Of a stretch of DNA of 64,000 nucleotides, positions 46,301 through 56,214 are shown piece after piece; the first letter of the stretch is position 1; the number at the start of each line of letters is the position of its first letter. The position numbers were made by a program, and so were the translations under genes. Origin of the DNA: Melastoma dodecandrum (lineage: Eukaryota > Streptophyta > Magnoliopsida > Myrtales > Melastomataceae); assembly GCA_029817715.1 (NCBI GenBank), contig JARUPY010000087.1:1550001-1614000 (forward strand), read 5' to 3'. Below the pieces are notes generated by a model that did not search any database, had not been told where the DNA came from, and saw only the letters and a program-made list of their open reading frames with translations.

Positions 46301-46680
46301 GTATCAAGAACCTCATATAAGCCATTCTTGGTCTTAGCATGCCCAATCATCCTCCAGTTGACCAGGTCCCGAATAAAGCAATCATTGTGAGAGAAGATAA
46401 GACAACAATGTTTTGAAGCAGTGAGTTTATTGACAGAAACTAGGTTGAAAGGAAAAGAGCTGATAAGAAGAACATTTTGTAAAACCAGATCATTGTTCTG
46501 TTTAACAACTCCAATGTGTGTGGCATAAACTTTGACATTATTTGGTAGCTGAACAAGAAAAGGAACCGAAAGTTTAGTGTACGAGTCAAACAAATCAATG
46601 TAGGAAACAACATGATCTGTGGCTCCTGTTTCAAGGTACCAAGTGGAACAACAGTGTTTTAGGTGATTTGAATGATGAAA
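43238..46680 (-). pseudogene. Copia pol: protease, integrase, reverse transcriptase, RNase H
   Basis: In minus-strand order: protease remnant with WYLETGATDHVVS (the catalytic Asp is Glu, about 46630); pre-integrase (SSFPFNLVSVNKLTASKHC); integrase core (FDLVHCDVWGPHSISAVGG; HQRTCAETPQKNGVAERKYQ with its catalytic Glu); integrase tail (AGKFVFLGYPHAVKCYFVYD); reverse transcriptase (GYKWVYKTKLLVDGTVERI; FDIHNAFLNGDLHEEVYMQL; VYVDDMVV, about 44335-44355); RNase H (IYCDNISVIHLNRN; FHERTKHLEKDLHFFRDKV). The longest open piece is 45585-44461. Frameshifts or stops occur near 46100, 45840, 45600, 44461, 44170 and 43900. It is not functional. Confidence 0.9.
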
Positions 46681-46949
46681 TGTGAGGATTTTTGCAGAAC
46701 ATGTTAGCTTACCAGTTGAGTAAGGAGTGTCAGGGATGAGATGGGTATTGAATGGGACATCTCTTGTCCTTGGAGAACCTCACTCATGGACATACCAGGA
46801 TTCTCCACACTAAGGAGAGCCTCCAGCTTCTGGACATGTTGCCTTGAAAGCCCCAGCTAAGAAGATAAAACCTTTTTCTACACTTCGTCTTCTCCAGTGC
46901 TGCATAAGATATTCACATACCTCCTTCCTGCTGTTTCTAGTGACCTCTG

Positions 46950-47959
46950 CTAAAATGGTCCCCTTCCTCTACCTCTACCACCCCTAGTGTTAGGTGGGAA
47001 TTCAGCTAGATAGAAAAACCTTTCCTTTAAGTGACCTCGTTTCCTACAATGGTCACAAATCCACTCCATTCTCCCTTGCCTTTTGTCCATGGTCACTACA
47101 GCAACATGACTATCCTGTTCAATCCACTCCATTCTCCCTTGCCTTTTGTCCATGGTCACTGCAGCAACATGACTATCCCGTTGTGTTGCAGATTGCGACT
47201 TTGTCTCTTGAAAATTAGAAGATATCTGAAGTGAAGCCACCATCATAGGAACTTCTGGCACTGAACCACTGCTGCCTTTATGTCCTTTTTGTGATTCTTC
47301 TCTTTGAACATCATTGAATGCCTTTCCAATCATAGGCAAAGGTTTTCTCATGAGAAGCTGTGAGAGAAGAGGATCATACTCACTATTTAAGCCATTTAAA
47401 AATTTGTACACCATGTCTTTCTGAACCTGTTCTACATAGGTCATTGCCCAATTGCACTTACAATCTCCACACTCACAGACCTGTATACTTTCAACTCTCT
47501 TATAATTGACAAAAACTCATTATAGTAATCGGATAATGACTTAGTGCCTTGCTCAAAACTACAATAACAAGACTGCAAGTGACAAATCTTCGAATCATCC
47601 AGTTGAGCATACCTTTCTTTGAGCTCCTCCCAAATATCTTTTGTCGACTCCAGATAAAAAATGGTGGAGGCGATTGGAATAGATATTGACCTTTGTAACC
47701 AAGCCTTGACAAGAGCATTACACCGCTTCCAGGCTGGATAAAGTGGGTTCCTCAGTTCTGGTTTTGTAATGCTTCCGTCGATAAACCCCAACTTGTTTCT
47801 AATGGTTAGGGCCAACTCAAACCACGGGCTCCAAGAACTATAGTTCCCATCCGTAAGCTCTGGTGTGACGATAGCTCCGGCCTTATTGTCCGCTTGCTGA
47901 ATGAAGTATGGCGACTGAGGACTCTCCACAACGGCTGCATCCATCTTATGTCCTTCCAT
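46950..47959 (-). pseudogene. Copia gag, frameshifted
   Basis: A minus-strand ATG (47959) just inside the primer site opens a copia gag: LTDGNYSSWSPWFELALTIR, LGFIDGSITKP, then WEELKERYAQLDDSKI. A frameshift near 47441 separates this from the second half (MTYVEQVQKDMVYKFLNGLN). The zinc knuckle reads CDHCRKRGHLKERF, so its last Cys is lost. A 63-bp (21-codon) tandem duplication (47060-47185) repeats DSHVAAVTMDKRQGRMEWI next to the knuckle. Confidence 0.88.
47060..47185 (-). repeat. 63-bp tandem duplication in gag
   Basis: Two units (47060-47122 and 47123-47185) differ at only a few positions and keep the reading frame. Confidence 0.9.
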
Positions 47960-47970
47960 GGTATAACGCA

Positions 47971-47984
47971 GCGCTCTGATACCA
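47971..47984 (-). other. Primer-binding site of the copia element
   Basis: TGGTATCAGAGCGC on the minus strand matches the 3' end complement of initiator tRNA-Met and abuts the 5' LTR at 47985. Confidence 0.9.
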
Positions 47985-48363
47985 TGAAACCAGAAGGACT
48001 CTATCCCAATCCAAACTTCATCCTGCACGTAACCAGAAGGAAAGAAGGACAAGGAGGAAGAAGAAGAAGAAGGCAAACGTTATGTCATTATTCATTGTTG
48101 TAAAACTGTTTTTATACAGTGTTTCTGTTGGGGTTGTCGACCTCCCAACAACTTCATAGGTTTTTACTATTGTGTCCTTAATAAAAAGAGACTGAGCTTA
48201 TCATAGAAAGGGCCTTCAATATGCTTTATCTTGGCCCATTCTTCCTTCCTTGGCCTTGTACGTTTCTTCCTCCAGACATTTACTTCCTCCTATCTCCACA
48301 TGACTTCCATTTGTTTTCTTTGCACACGCTTGATCATGCCTCTGTCCACTACCTTGCTTGACA
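47985..48363 (-). repeat. 5' LTR of the copia element
   Basis: This 379-bp LTR has TG...CA ends and is the partner of 43004-43384. It includes a variable GAAGAAGAAG tract and TACAACAATGAATAATG. Confidence 0.9.
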
Positions 48364-48431
48364 TATCCTTGTGGTTCAAAGTTCTTATTTGCCCCAAAGT
48401 AATCGGGAAATGCAGGGAAGACAGATGACAT
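48364..48431 (-). repeat. 68-bp direct repeat at the right edge of the copia element
   Basis: It begins directly after the LTR (48363) and matches 42936-43003 with three mismatches. On the minus strand it reads MSSVFPAFPDYFGANKNFEP from an ATG at 48431. Confidence 0.85.
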
Positions 48432-49481
48432 TAGGTTTGATGTTCTCTTATGTGAGATTAGTCGGTGATCTAGTAACTATAAGGACGAGGGACAATAATG
48501 AAAAAGAAATTGAAAGCAATGGGTGGTGTTTGCTTTATGTCTCTCTTTTATGCCTTTTTCTTTTTCTTTCCGCTTCTCCACATCATCTTGCAACTCTTTC
48601 TTTTGCCCGATTCCATACAATGAAATGAAGAGGATGATGACGATGGCATATTCACTCTGCCCTCAATCACAAGGATGGACAGCAACAAATCGCACCCCAC
48701 TTTGATCGATTTGTCTCGTGAATGTATTTTGAGGGAAGGTTGTTGAAAGGGTTAGTCACCAAAATGGGGCGAACCCAAGCCCCTTGTGATATATAAGTCT
48801 AAGCGGGCTAATCATTTTATAGCCGGTTGATTTTAATGTGAAAAAAAGCTCCCGTACATTTTGGTGGGAGACACGATGTGATAATAATTTTTTCCTGCTG
48901 CGTTATGTTCTGATGTCAAGATTGAAAAGCCCATTTCTTGGGCTTGCCCTGGCGAGATGAGATGGGCCTACACTTCACATTGACAAGAACATTTCGCGGT
49001 GGGCTATTCTTAGATAGTCCTTGTTTACATTTGCCCGGCCAGCACACTCTTCTTCTTCTTCTTCTTCTTCTTCTTCTTTCTTCTTCTTCGGTAGGTGACT
49101 GCCATTTACTTCTCGTGCCCCATTCTTTCTCTGTCCAAAAGTGTAATGAAGATCCAATTTAATGTTCTTAACAACTCTCTGGCATACCCAACCCTAGTTG
49201 CAAAGGCAATTGTAGAGATCATTCAAAAGAAATATCAAATAACAAGTGACATGGATTACAGCTTGGCCCCAGGCGCATTGAACAAGTCCAACAGCTCTCG
49301 ATCGTGGCGGGTTCCCACTCAACTTGGGCGTCGAATGCCTCGACGCTGGTCGTCATTCAAACATGGGTCGCTCCGAGCGGAACTACACATGCGAAATCGA
49401 GATAACGTCATGTTTCCCACCGATGGAAAAGTTTGGTCTTAGAAAAGTGGGAATCAACAAGTCCCTATCCCATCTTCAGTG
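48432..49481. other. Upstream region of the first EP1-like gene
   Basis: No gene seen. A (CTT)n tract lies at about 49047-49090. The sequence just after it (GGTAGGTGACTGCCATTTAC...) resembles the region upstream of the second EP1-like gene (52386 onward), so the duplication included upstream DNA. Confidence 0.5.
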
Positions 49482-49491
49482 TATATATAAA
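49482..49491 (+). promoter_or_regulatory. TATA box of the first EP1-like gene
   Basis: TATATATAAA lies 85-94 bp upstream of the ATG at 49576, a standard plant spacing. Confidence 0.65.
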
Positions 49492-49575
49492 CTGGGGATA
49501 GATCTAGCATTGCCATTGCATTCCACCATTCCCATCCTTGTTGGCTTCCAAACACGCTCGATATAGCAAGACACG

Positions 49576-50916
49576 ATGCCCCCTTCCCTTGGCTTCCTAG
49601 CCCTCCCCTTGCTCTCACTGTGCACTTCGTCCTTGTTGTCCTACTCTGCGGTGGCCCAAGTCCCTCCCTCCCATCAGTTCAAGGAGGTTAACGATGGGGA
49701 GCTCGGGTTCTACATCGCCGAGTATGGTGCCGACTGGCGCCCCCTCAGCATCGGACAGTCCCCCTTCCAGCTCTTCTTCTACAACACCACCCCGGATGCC
49801 TTCACCCTCGCCATCCGCATGGGCACCCGCAGGTCCACCTCCAGCCGCCGCTTCGTCTGGGAGGCCAACCGGGGAAACCCTGTAGGCAACAATGCCACCC
49901 TCACTTTCGGTGAGGATGGTAACCTTGTCCTGGCTGACTATGATGGTCGCATCGCCTGGCAGACTGGCACGGCCAACAAGGGGGTTGTCGGCCTCGAGAT
50001 GCTGCCAAATGGTAACATGGTTCTGTATAACTCCAAGGGAAGGTACCTCTGGCAGAGTTTCGACCACCCTACCGACACGCTCCTGGTGGGGCAGTCCCTG
50101 AGGGCCGGCGGAGTCAACCGTCTCGTGAGCAGGGCCTCCGCGATGGAGAATGTGAATGGGCCTTACAGCCTCGTGATGGAGCCCCGAGGGCTTTCCTTCT
50201 ACTACACTGGGAAGAACGCCCCGAAACCCGTCATCTACTACACCTTCCCGAGGACGTACTTCAGTAATTTGAAGGCGAATGTGAACGAAATGACCTTCGA
50301 GGCAATGTCCAACGGAGACAATCATACCTACGACCTCACGTTCAGATACCAAGCTGGCAAGGGGGCCTCGGCCGTGCGGGGTGGAACACTGCTGGCCAGG
50401 ACTTTGTATAACTCCACGCTGAGCTACATGAGGCTCGGGATCGACGGGAACTTAAGGTTCATAACGTTTGACAACATCGTGGACTATAGAGCTTGGGACA
50501 CAACCTTCACATTCTTTACGAAGGACGAGTTCCCAGACTGGGAGAGCGAGTGCCAGCTGCCGGGCAAGTGTGGCAGATTCGGGCTCTGCGAGAACAGCCA
50601 GTGCGTGGCCTGCCCGCTCGCAACCGGGTTGGCCGGGTGGACCAAGGACTGCGCTCCACCGAAACTCACGAGCTGCAACCCGCTCTATTTCGGATACTAC
50701 AAGCTCGTAGGGGTAGACCATTTCTCGAGCAAGTACACTGAAGGCATACCCGCGAAGGAAGGAGAATGCGAGGCGAGGTGCACTAAGGATTGCAAGTGCA
50801 CGGGGTACTTCTACAATGAGGCGAGCTCGAGGTGCTGGATCGCGTACGACCTGATGACGCTCACCAAGGTGGGGAACTCAAGCCACGTCGCTTACATCAA
50901 GACCCCGAAGAAATGA
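49576..50916 (+). CDS. EP1-like secreted glycoprotein (bulb-type lectin plus PAN domain), copy 1
   Basis: A single-exon gene of 446 residues, as is usual for this family. A signal peptide (about residues 1-28, ending SAVAQ) sends it to the cell wall. The bulb-type lectin domain (about 90-180) has the repeats GEDGNLVLADYDG and LPNGNMVLYNSKGRYLWQSF. A Cys-rich part (CQLPGKCGRFGLCENSQC, about 330-350) precedes a PAN/apple domain (about 360-440) with CEARCTKDCKCTGYFYNEAS. Several N-glycosylation sites are visible (NNTT, NNAT, NHTY, YNST, NSSH). EP1 proteins were described as epidermis-specific extracellular glycoproteins in carrot; their role is not settled. There is no kinase domain. A close paralog follows 1.9 kb downstream in the same direction. 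Confidence 0.93.
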   Translation: MPPSLGFLALPLLSLCTSSLLSYSAVAQVPPSHQFKEVNDGELGFYIAEYGADWRPLSIGQSPFQLFFYNTTPDAFTLAIRMGTRRSTSSRRFVWEANRGNPVGNNATLTFGEDGNLVLADYDGRIAWQTGTANKGVVGLEMLPNGNMVLYNSKGRYLWQSFDHPTDTLLVGQSLRAGGVNRLVSRASAMENVNGPYSLVMEPRGLSFYYTGKNAPKPVIYYTFPRTYFSNLKANVNEMTFEAMSNGDNHTYDLTFRYQAGKGASAVRGGTLLARTLYNSTLSYMRLGIDGNLRFITFDNIVDYRAWDTTFTFFTKDEFPDWESECQLPGKCGRFGLCENSQCVACPLATGLAGWTKDCAPPKLTSCNPLYFGYYKLVGVDHFSSKYTEGIPAKEGECEARCTKDCKCTGYFYNEASSRCWIAYDLMTLTKVGNSSHVAYIKTPKK

Positions 50917-52821
50917 AAAGAAAATATGTTCCTCCTCATTCTAGTCGTGCCTAGGGGATGGGAGTGTTGGTGCAATGTTTTCCTGCGTTTGTATGTCGTC
51001 AATGTGTTTCACCCGGCCGTGTGCGTTGAAAATGAAAATATATAGTATGTTACGCTTTTATCTATAAACTTTTACCACATTTGACGTTGAACACTATGTA
51101 CCCAAAATCAGTGAATGTAATATGAAAGAACTCTGAGTTGAGGATAACAGAGTAGCTGCGCCCCTTCAACCATCTCCGATCGTGAAAAATAGTATCAGTG
51201 TGACTAAAATACAATTTTAGCACATAAAATGTATTACTTAAGACGAAAATTATCCTAATCTTGACAATGTTATTAGAATTTTTATTTTTAATTTTTAAAA
51301 TTTATTTACTCGATTATTTTGTATTTTAAAACATGTTAAATATATGGAGTTGGAGTTTATTATATTGGATAAATAAAATTATCTACATTAATAAAGAATT
51401 AGAAGGGATCCACAAATAAATAAATGATAAATTTCTTACTATTAATTCAGAAAATAAATACAACGAAATCCAAAAATAATATTCTAAAGTTATAAAAAGA
51501 AATATCGATGATCTTGTGCAATCCTCTGCCCAGTAGCATATCTACTGTCAGAACAAATAAGGATCACCCGACAAATAATTTATAAGAAAAAGAAATATGG
51601 TGTGGAGATCTGTTTAACTGAATTTATGTTTTTTAAGAAAAAATAATACTAGTATCGTATATATAATTAAATTATCTTATTTTTGTAAGATTTATATATT
51701 TTTATCTTAAAATACTGGTGTAGATAGGATGACCATTTGTTAATAATAACTAAAGCTGAAAATTCTCAATTTTACATCATTTTCGTGACGAAATTTTGTA
51801 CTCTACAAAATTAAAAAAAAAAAGAAATTTATTTATCACAATGATTAACTTTCAGTGGAAAATGTTATTTTTGTTCACTAAACACAAACAGGTTAATATT
51901 TGGGTTCGGGACTCCGTTGTGGAGGTATAACTTCATCTCCTCTTTCTCCCAGCATGCAAATGAGTACGGTATCAGCTACGTTTTATTATGATATTAAGCA
52001 TTTCCTTTTCTTCCCATATGAAACTTCTGTCTTATTATCATCATCTTTCAGACACGAACGCACGAGATTTGATTATACGTCATTGCTAAAAAAAAATTAT
52101 TTTAAAAGTATTTTATAATTCGATTCGATTCGACCGTGTCTCATTTAAGAAAGTTTTTTCTTTTCAACTTTTTAATACTCTACTTGTATCACGAGAGTTC
52201 GTATCGAAATGAAATTTTTGTAACCATTAAAAAGAGTTTCGTACTACAATAAATTTATTTTGTTCGAAAAGGTTCCTAACTTTCTGGTAATTATTATAAA
52301 GAATGTTTATACTACAAGAAGTTCGTTTTAGAGATTTGGAACTCTGGCAGTTATTCTTACTTACATGTTCACCGGCTACTTTTTGGTAGGTGATTGACAT
52401 TTACTATACATAAATTCAGAAAAGTCATTTAATGCTGGTAACAACTCTCTGCTCCCCAAATTTAAGCTGCGGATAAAGGAAGGCATGAAACACGAAAACC
52501 TAACAAAGTGATGATGTTGTGAGATGATATGTTGAGATTGAAATATCTCCCGCACCCCAATGCCTGCCTTTCCTTTGTCTGATTGATCAGCCTGTTGCTG
52601 TTGTTGGCACAACTGGACATTGCCCCTAGATTGTGCAGCTGTCGGCAGTCAACAAAAGTGGCAAGAAAAAAAAAAGAAAACAAAAAGGAGACATCTCAGT
52701 TATACAAAACACCACCACCACCAATGATATTTCTGCACCCTTCGATAAAGGGGGAGACAGCACACCTGTCCTTTCATCTCTATCGTCCTCGTCTTCCCCC
52801 CTCCCCCAACCCACTCCAACG
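50917..52821. other. Spacer between the two EP1-like genes
   Basis: AT-rich, no gene seen. From about 52386 it resembles the upstream region of copy 1 (GGTAGGTGATTGACATTTAC, AACAACTCTCTG). Confidence 0.5.
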
Positions 52822-52840
52822 ATGTCTTCTTCTTCTTCTT

Positions 52841-52872
<32 letters not shown>

Positions 52873-54195
52873 ATAGGCTTCCTAGGTATCCCTTTCCTCT
52901 TGTTGTGGGCATCATCCTTGTTGTCCTACTCCCTGGTGGTGGCCCAAGTCCCTCCCTCCCACCAGTTCAAGGAGGTTAACGATGGGGAGCTCGGGTTTTA
53001 TATTGCCGAGTACGGTGCCGACTGGCGCCCCCTCAGCATCAGCAGATCACCCTTCCAGCTCTTCTTCTACAACACCACCCCGGACGCCTTCACCCTCGCC
53101 ATCCGCATGGGCACCCGCAGGTCCACCTCCAGCCGCCGCTTCGTCTGGGAGGCCAACCGCGGCAACCCGGTGGGCAACAACGCTACCCTCACCTTTGGTG
53201 GCAATGGCAACCTCGTCCTGGCTGACCATGATGGCCGCGTCGCCTGGCAGACTGGCACGGCCAACAAGGGGGTTGTCGGCCTTGAGATGTTGCCCAACGG
53301 TAACATGGTGCTTTATAACTCCAAGGGAAGGTACCTGTGGCAGAGCTTCGACTCCCCTACCGACACCCTTCTGGTGGGCCAGTCCCTGAGGGTCGGCGGA
53401 GTCAACCGCCTCGTGAGCAGGGCCTCTCCGAGGGATAACGTGAACGGGCCATACAGCCTCGTGATGGAGCCCCGAGGGCTTTCCTTCTATTACGCCGGGA
53501 GAAATGCCCCAGGACCGGTTAGCTACTACACAATCACGATCCAACATATAAAATCGAACGTGGAACGTATGACCTTCCATTGCACACCCAACTATGACAA
53601 CCATACCTACGACCTCGACCTAAGATATCAAGCGGGTAAGGGTGCCTCCGCTGTGGAGGAAACTATCATGAGGACAAGGACGTTGTATAACTCCACGCTG
53701 AGCTACCTGAGGCTCGGGATCGACGGGAACTTGAGGTTCATAACCTTCGACAACATCGTGGACTACCGAGCATGGGACGAAACCTACACGTTCTTCACAA
53801 GCGACCAGTTCCCCCTCCGTGACAGCGTGTGCCAGATCCCAACCAAGTGCGGCAGCTTCGGGCTGTGCGAGGACAGCCAGTGCGTGGCCTGCCCGCTCGC
53901 GACCGGGTTAGCCGGGTGGTCCAAAGACTGCATCCCGCCGAAGCTAACGAGCTGCAACCCGCGATACTTTGGGTACTACAAGCTCGTGGGGGTAGATCAT
54001 TTCTCGAGCAAGTACACAAAAGGAATATCGGCAAAGGTAGGGGACTGCGAGGTGAGGTGCACGAAGGAGTGCAAGTGTGCGGGGTACTTCTACAACGAGG
54101 CGAGCTCGAGGTGCTGGATAGCTTACGACCTGATGACACTGACCAAGGTAGGGAACACGAGCCATGTCGGATACATCAAGACTCCCAAGATATAA
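52822..54195 (+). CDS. EP1-like secreted glycoprotein, copy 2, with poly-Ser N-terminus
   Basis: A single-exon gene of 457 residues, closely similar to copy 1 from APSHQ-equivalent VPPSHQFKEVNDGELG onward. The chosen start is the ATG at 52822, because it precedes the signal peptide; the open frame upstream of it (from 52633) has no other ATG. Fifteen consecutive TCT codons follow the Met, then YIGFLGIPFLLLWASSLLSY as the hydrophobic core. The lectin domain (GGNGNLVLADHDG, LPNGNMVLYNSKG) and the PAN domain (CEVRCTKECKCAGYFYNEAS) are intact. It differs from copy 1 mainly around residues 230-290 (ISYYTITIQ-type segment). No clear TATA box was found close to this start. Confidence 0.92.
52825..52869 (+). 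repeat. (TCT)15 microsatellite in coding sequence
   Basis: A perfect trinucleotide run encodes 15 Ser at residues 2-16. Copy 1 of the gene has no such run in its coding part, but has a CTT run about 500 bp upstream. Confidence 0.95.
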
Positions 54196-54549
54196 AATAT
54201 CTACCACACCCACACCCTCCTTGTCCTCCTCCTTGTTTTGTTTGATCTTCGTTTTAATGTGTGGGTGTTGTGCATTGAATAAAGGAGTTGCCATGAGTGA
54301 AAGCCAAAAAGGGGAGGGTCCCGATCATCCCCGATCACTGGACGTGGTGGTGTTTGGACGTGAAAGGATTTATATGAGATTTTGAGGATAAAACCGAGTT
54401 TTCTTCCCTATTGAGTCATTGTCATGATATTTCTGGATTTGGGCCCAACACTTGAACTTTGCTAAAATGGCCTCAGCCTTTAGAAGAAGGGATGGGATGG
54501 TCCAGCCACTAGACTTCATCGTTGACTTCCCTCTTACTTATGGGGTCAA
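54196..54549. other. 3' flank of the second EP1-like gene
   Basis: No gene seen. It includes the 3' UTR; AATAAAG near 54279 could act in polyadenylation. Confidence 0.4.
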
Positions 54550-55145
54550 ATTATGCCTCCACCTCCTATCAACTTTTTCGATCGTCGGGAATGGCATAAT
54601 CTGATAACGATCTTTAAGAGATATGAAGATCTACTAGCTCTTCATATCTAGCTCTACGAAAAGACTTTATTAATTATGGGGACACCTCTCGCCGTTTTTT
54701 TTGTAAATTGTATAAATATTTATATAATATTAATCTTTTAACTTATAACATTCTATCTTTAAAATTGTTTGGCTTCTCTCCATAGTATACCCTAACACGA
54801 AGCCTTAGGCATTCTTTGTTTTCCCCTAACCCAATTTCATTGCAACAATCCCTTTCATCCTATCTCCGACAATTAGTTTAGTTACTCTTTATACTAACCA
54901 ACTGTTCGCTCCGAGAGCGACCGCTGAACAAGTCGTTCATCCAGTTGACTATCGCTTAACCACCTTGTTGACCCTCGTCGCCTGGTAGCCCCGTCGTTTG
55001 GTAACTGTTTCGCCTGCAAGCCTTCGCCTGGTGTGTTGCCACAGCTACCTCCTTTCTGGGATTCATGTACTTTGGGCCTACATTCTGGACCATTGATCCA
55101 CAGATGTCACCGAGATATGTGGCCCATAATTTTTGTTGCTAAACA
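54550..55145 (-). repeat. LTR of gypsy family G1, reverse orientation
   Basis: On the minus strand it starts TGTTTAGCAACAAAAATTAT at 55145, matching the LTR start at 18541. A TATA-like TAGTATAAAGAG (about 54884-54895) sits where 18541-19295 has TAGTATAAATAG. The left end is an estimate from the other copy's length. It may be a solo LTR; no target duplication was established. Confidence 0.6.
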
Positions 55146-55373
55146 TGTAAACCCCCTCAAGGCTGACGGAGTCAAGTACTATAATCCATCTCATCTTGAA
55201 AAAAACCAAGTAATCATTACCCTGCACCTTGGTAATGTGTTCAAGCGAACATTAACCCCCAACCTTTGATATCCCCAAAGAGTATCGATTGAGACTTTCG
55301 GGACGTCCGTCGAAATTTCGAGGTTTCTACTATAATATCTCATGTCAGAGATTTCATGTCCCTCTTAACCCGC

Positions 55374-55381
55374 TATAAATA
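55374..55381 (+). promoter_or_regulatory. TATA-like motif before the mobile-domain element
   Basis: TATAAATA lies in a unique stretch upstream of the decayed open frames. It may mark the LTR promoter of that element, but LTR ends were not resolved. Confidence 0.35.
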
Positions 55382-56214
55382 ACTCGATCAGCTTTCCAAT
55401 CGCAAACCATCACTCTTGGAAATAGTAAGGTTATGAGGTCTCCATTTTTTTGTCTCCTACCCAGGACCTATGCCCATCACTTTAACTTGCTTGAGAGCCT
55501 CTGTCCACCACCTTATGCAAGTGGTTTTTCTCCCTCCAACGTCTCCACTCTCCCCCACAATGAGCTCGTCTGGAAGGGTAGAGGGCCTGAGCGAAGCCTC
55601 AGTGGGTCAGCCTTTAGCCTTGAGTTACGTTCTAATTGGACCGACTTTTGGTGCTTTCCTATGACCCCAAACATATGGGGATCATGGATCACCACAAGGC
55701 AAAGTCGTCGCCTTGTCCTCAATTTTCCAACCTCACGCCATTGGGAGGTCTGACTCAGTATCAGATGCGAGGGCCAAGGTCCTCTCATTCAAAATCTTCT
55801 CCATCTAAGGGAACGAACCGGGTGCTGTGGATAACCATGTTCGTTCTCTATGGATAAACCCTTGTGTAACTCGCATAGCTCAAGGGAATCCTCAATAGAA
55901 AACATTTCGCTAAGAAGAGGAAACGTCATCTATTGAGTTTTCTTTTGTACATTTGTCTCCAAACATACCCATGTAATGGACCATGAATTTGAATGAAAGT
56001 GAATGCACGTTTTAAGCCCCTTCGCCTGTCCACCTTTGACTTTTGGACCGTTATCAGTTTTCAAGCAAAGCGACGCTCTTTTGGGGCTTCAACCATCTTG
56101 TCGGTTTCTGGATCATAAGGCATGAAAAGGATTGAGGTTTCCTGCTCATACAATCAGAAGCCATTCTTCCTCCTTCCCAGTTTTCCAGAAATCCTAGTTT
56201 CATTACGACCATCA

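Larger units (their letters stand above)
43004..48363 (-). mobile_element. Complete Ty1-copia retrotransposon, decayed
   Basis: Two LTRs (43004-43384 and 47985-48363) enclose, on the minus strand, primer site, gag, protease, integrase, reverse transcriptase, RNase H and polypurine tract in copia order. The LTRs differ at many positions, so the insertion is old. Instead of a 5-bp target duplication, 68-bp direct repeats abut both outer ends. All genes have frameshifts or stops. Confidence 0.93.

Noticed and set aside
49615..50352. 245-codon minus-strand open frame
   Set aside because: It is an antisense shadow of the first EP1-like gene; its counterpart appears opposite copy 2 for the same reason.
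52633..52821. Upstream extension of the second EP1-like gene
   Set aside because: The frame is open but has no ATG, and the signal peptide follows the ATG at 52822.
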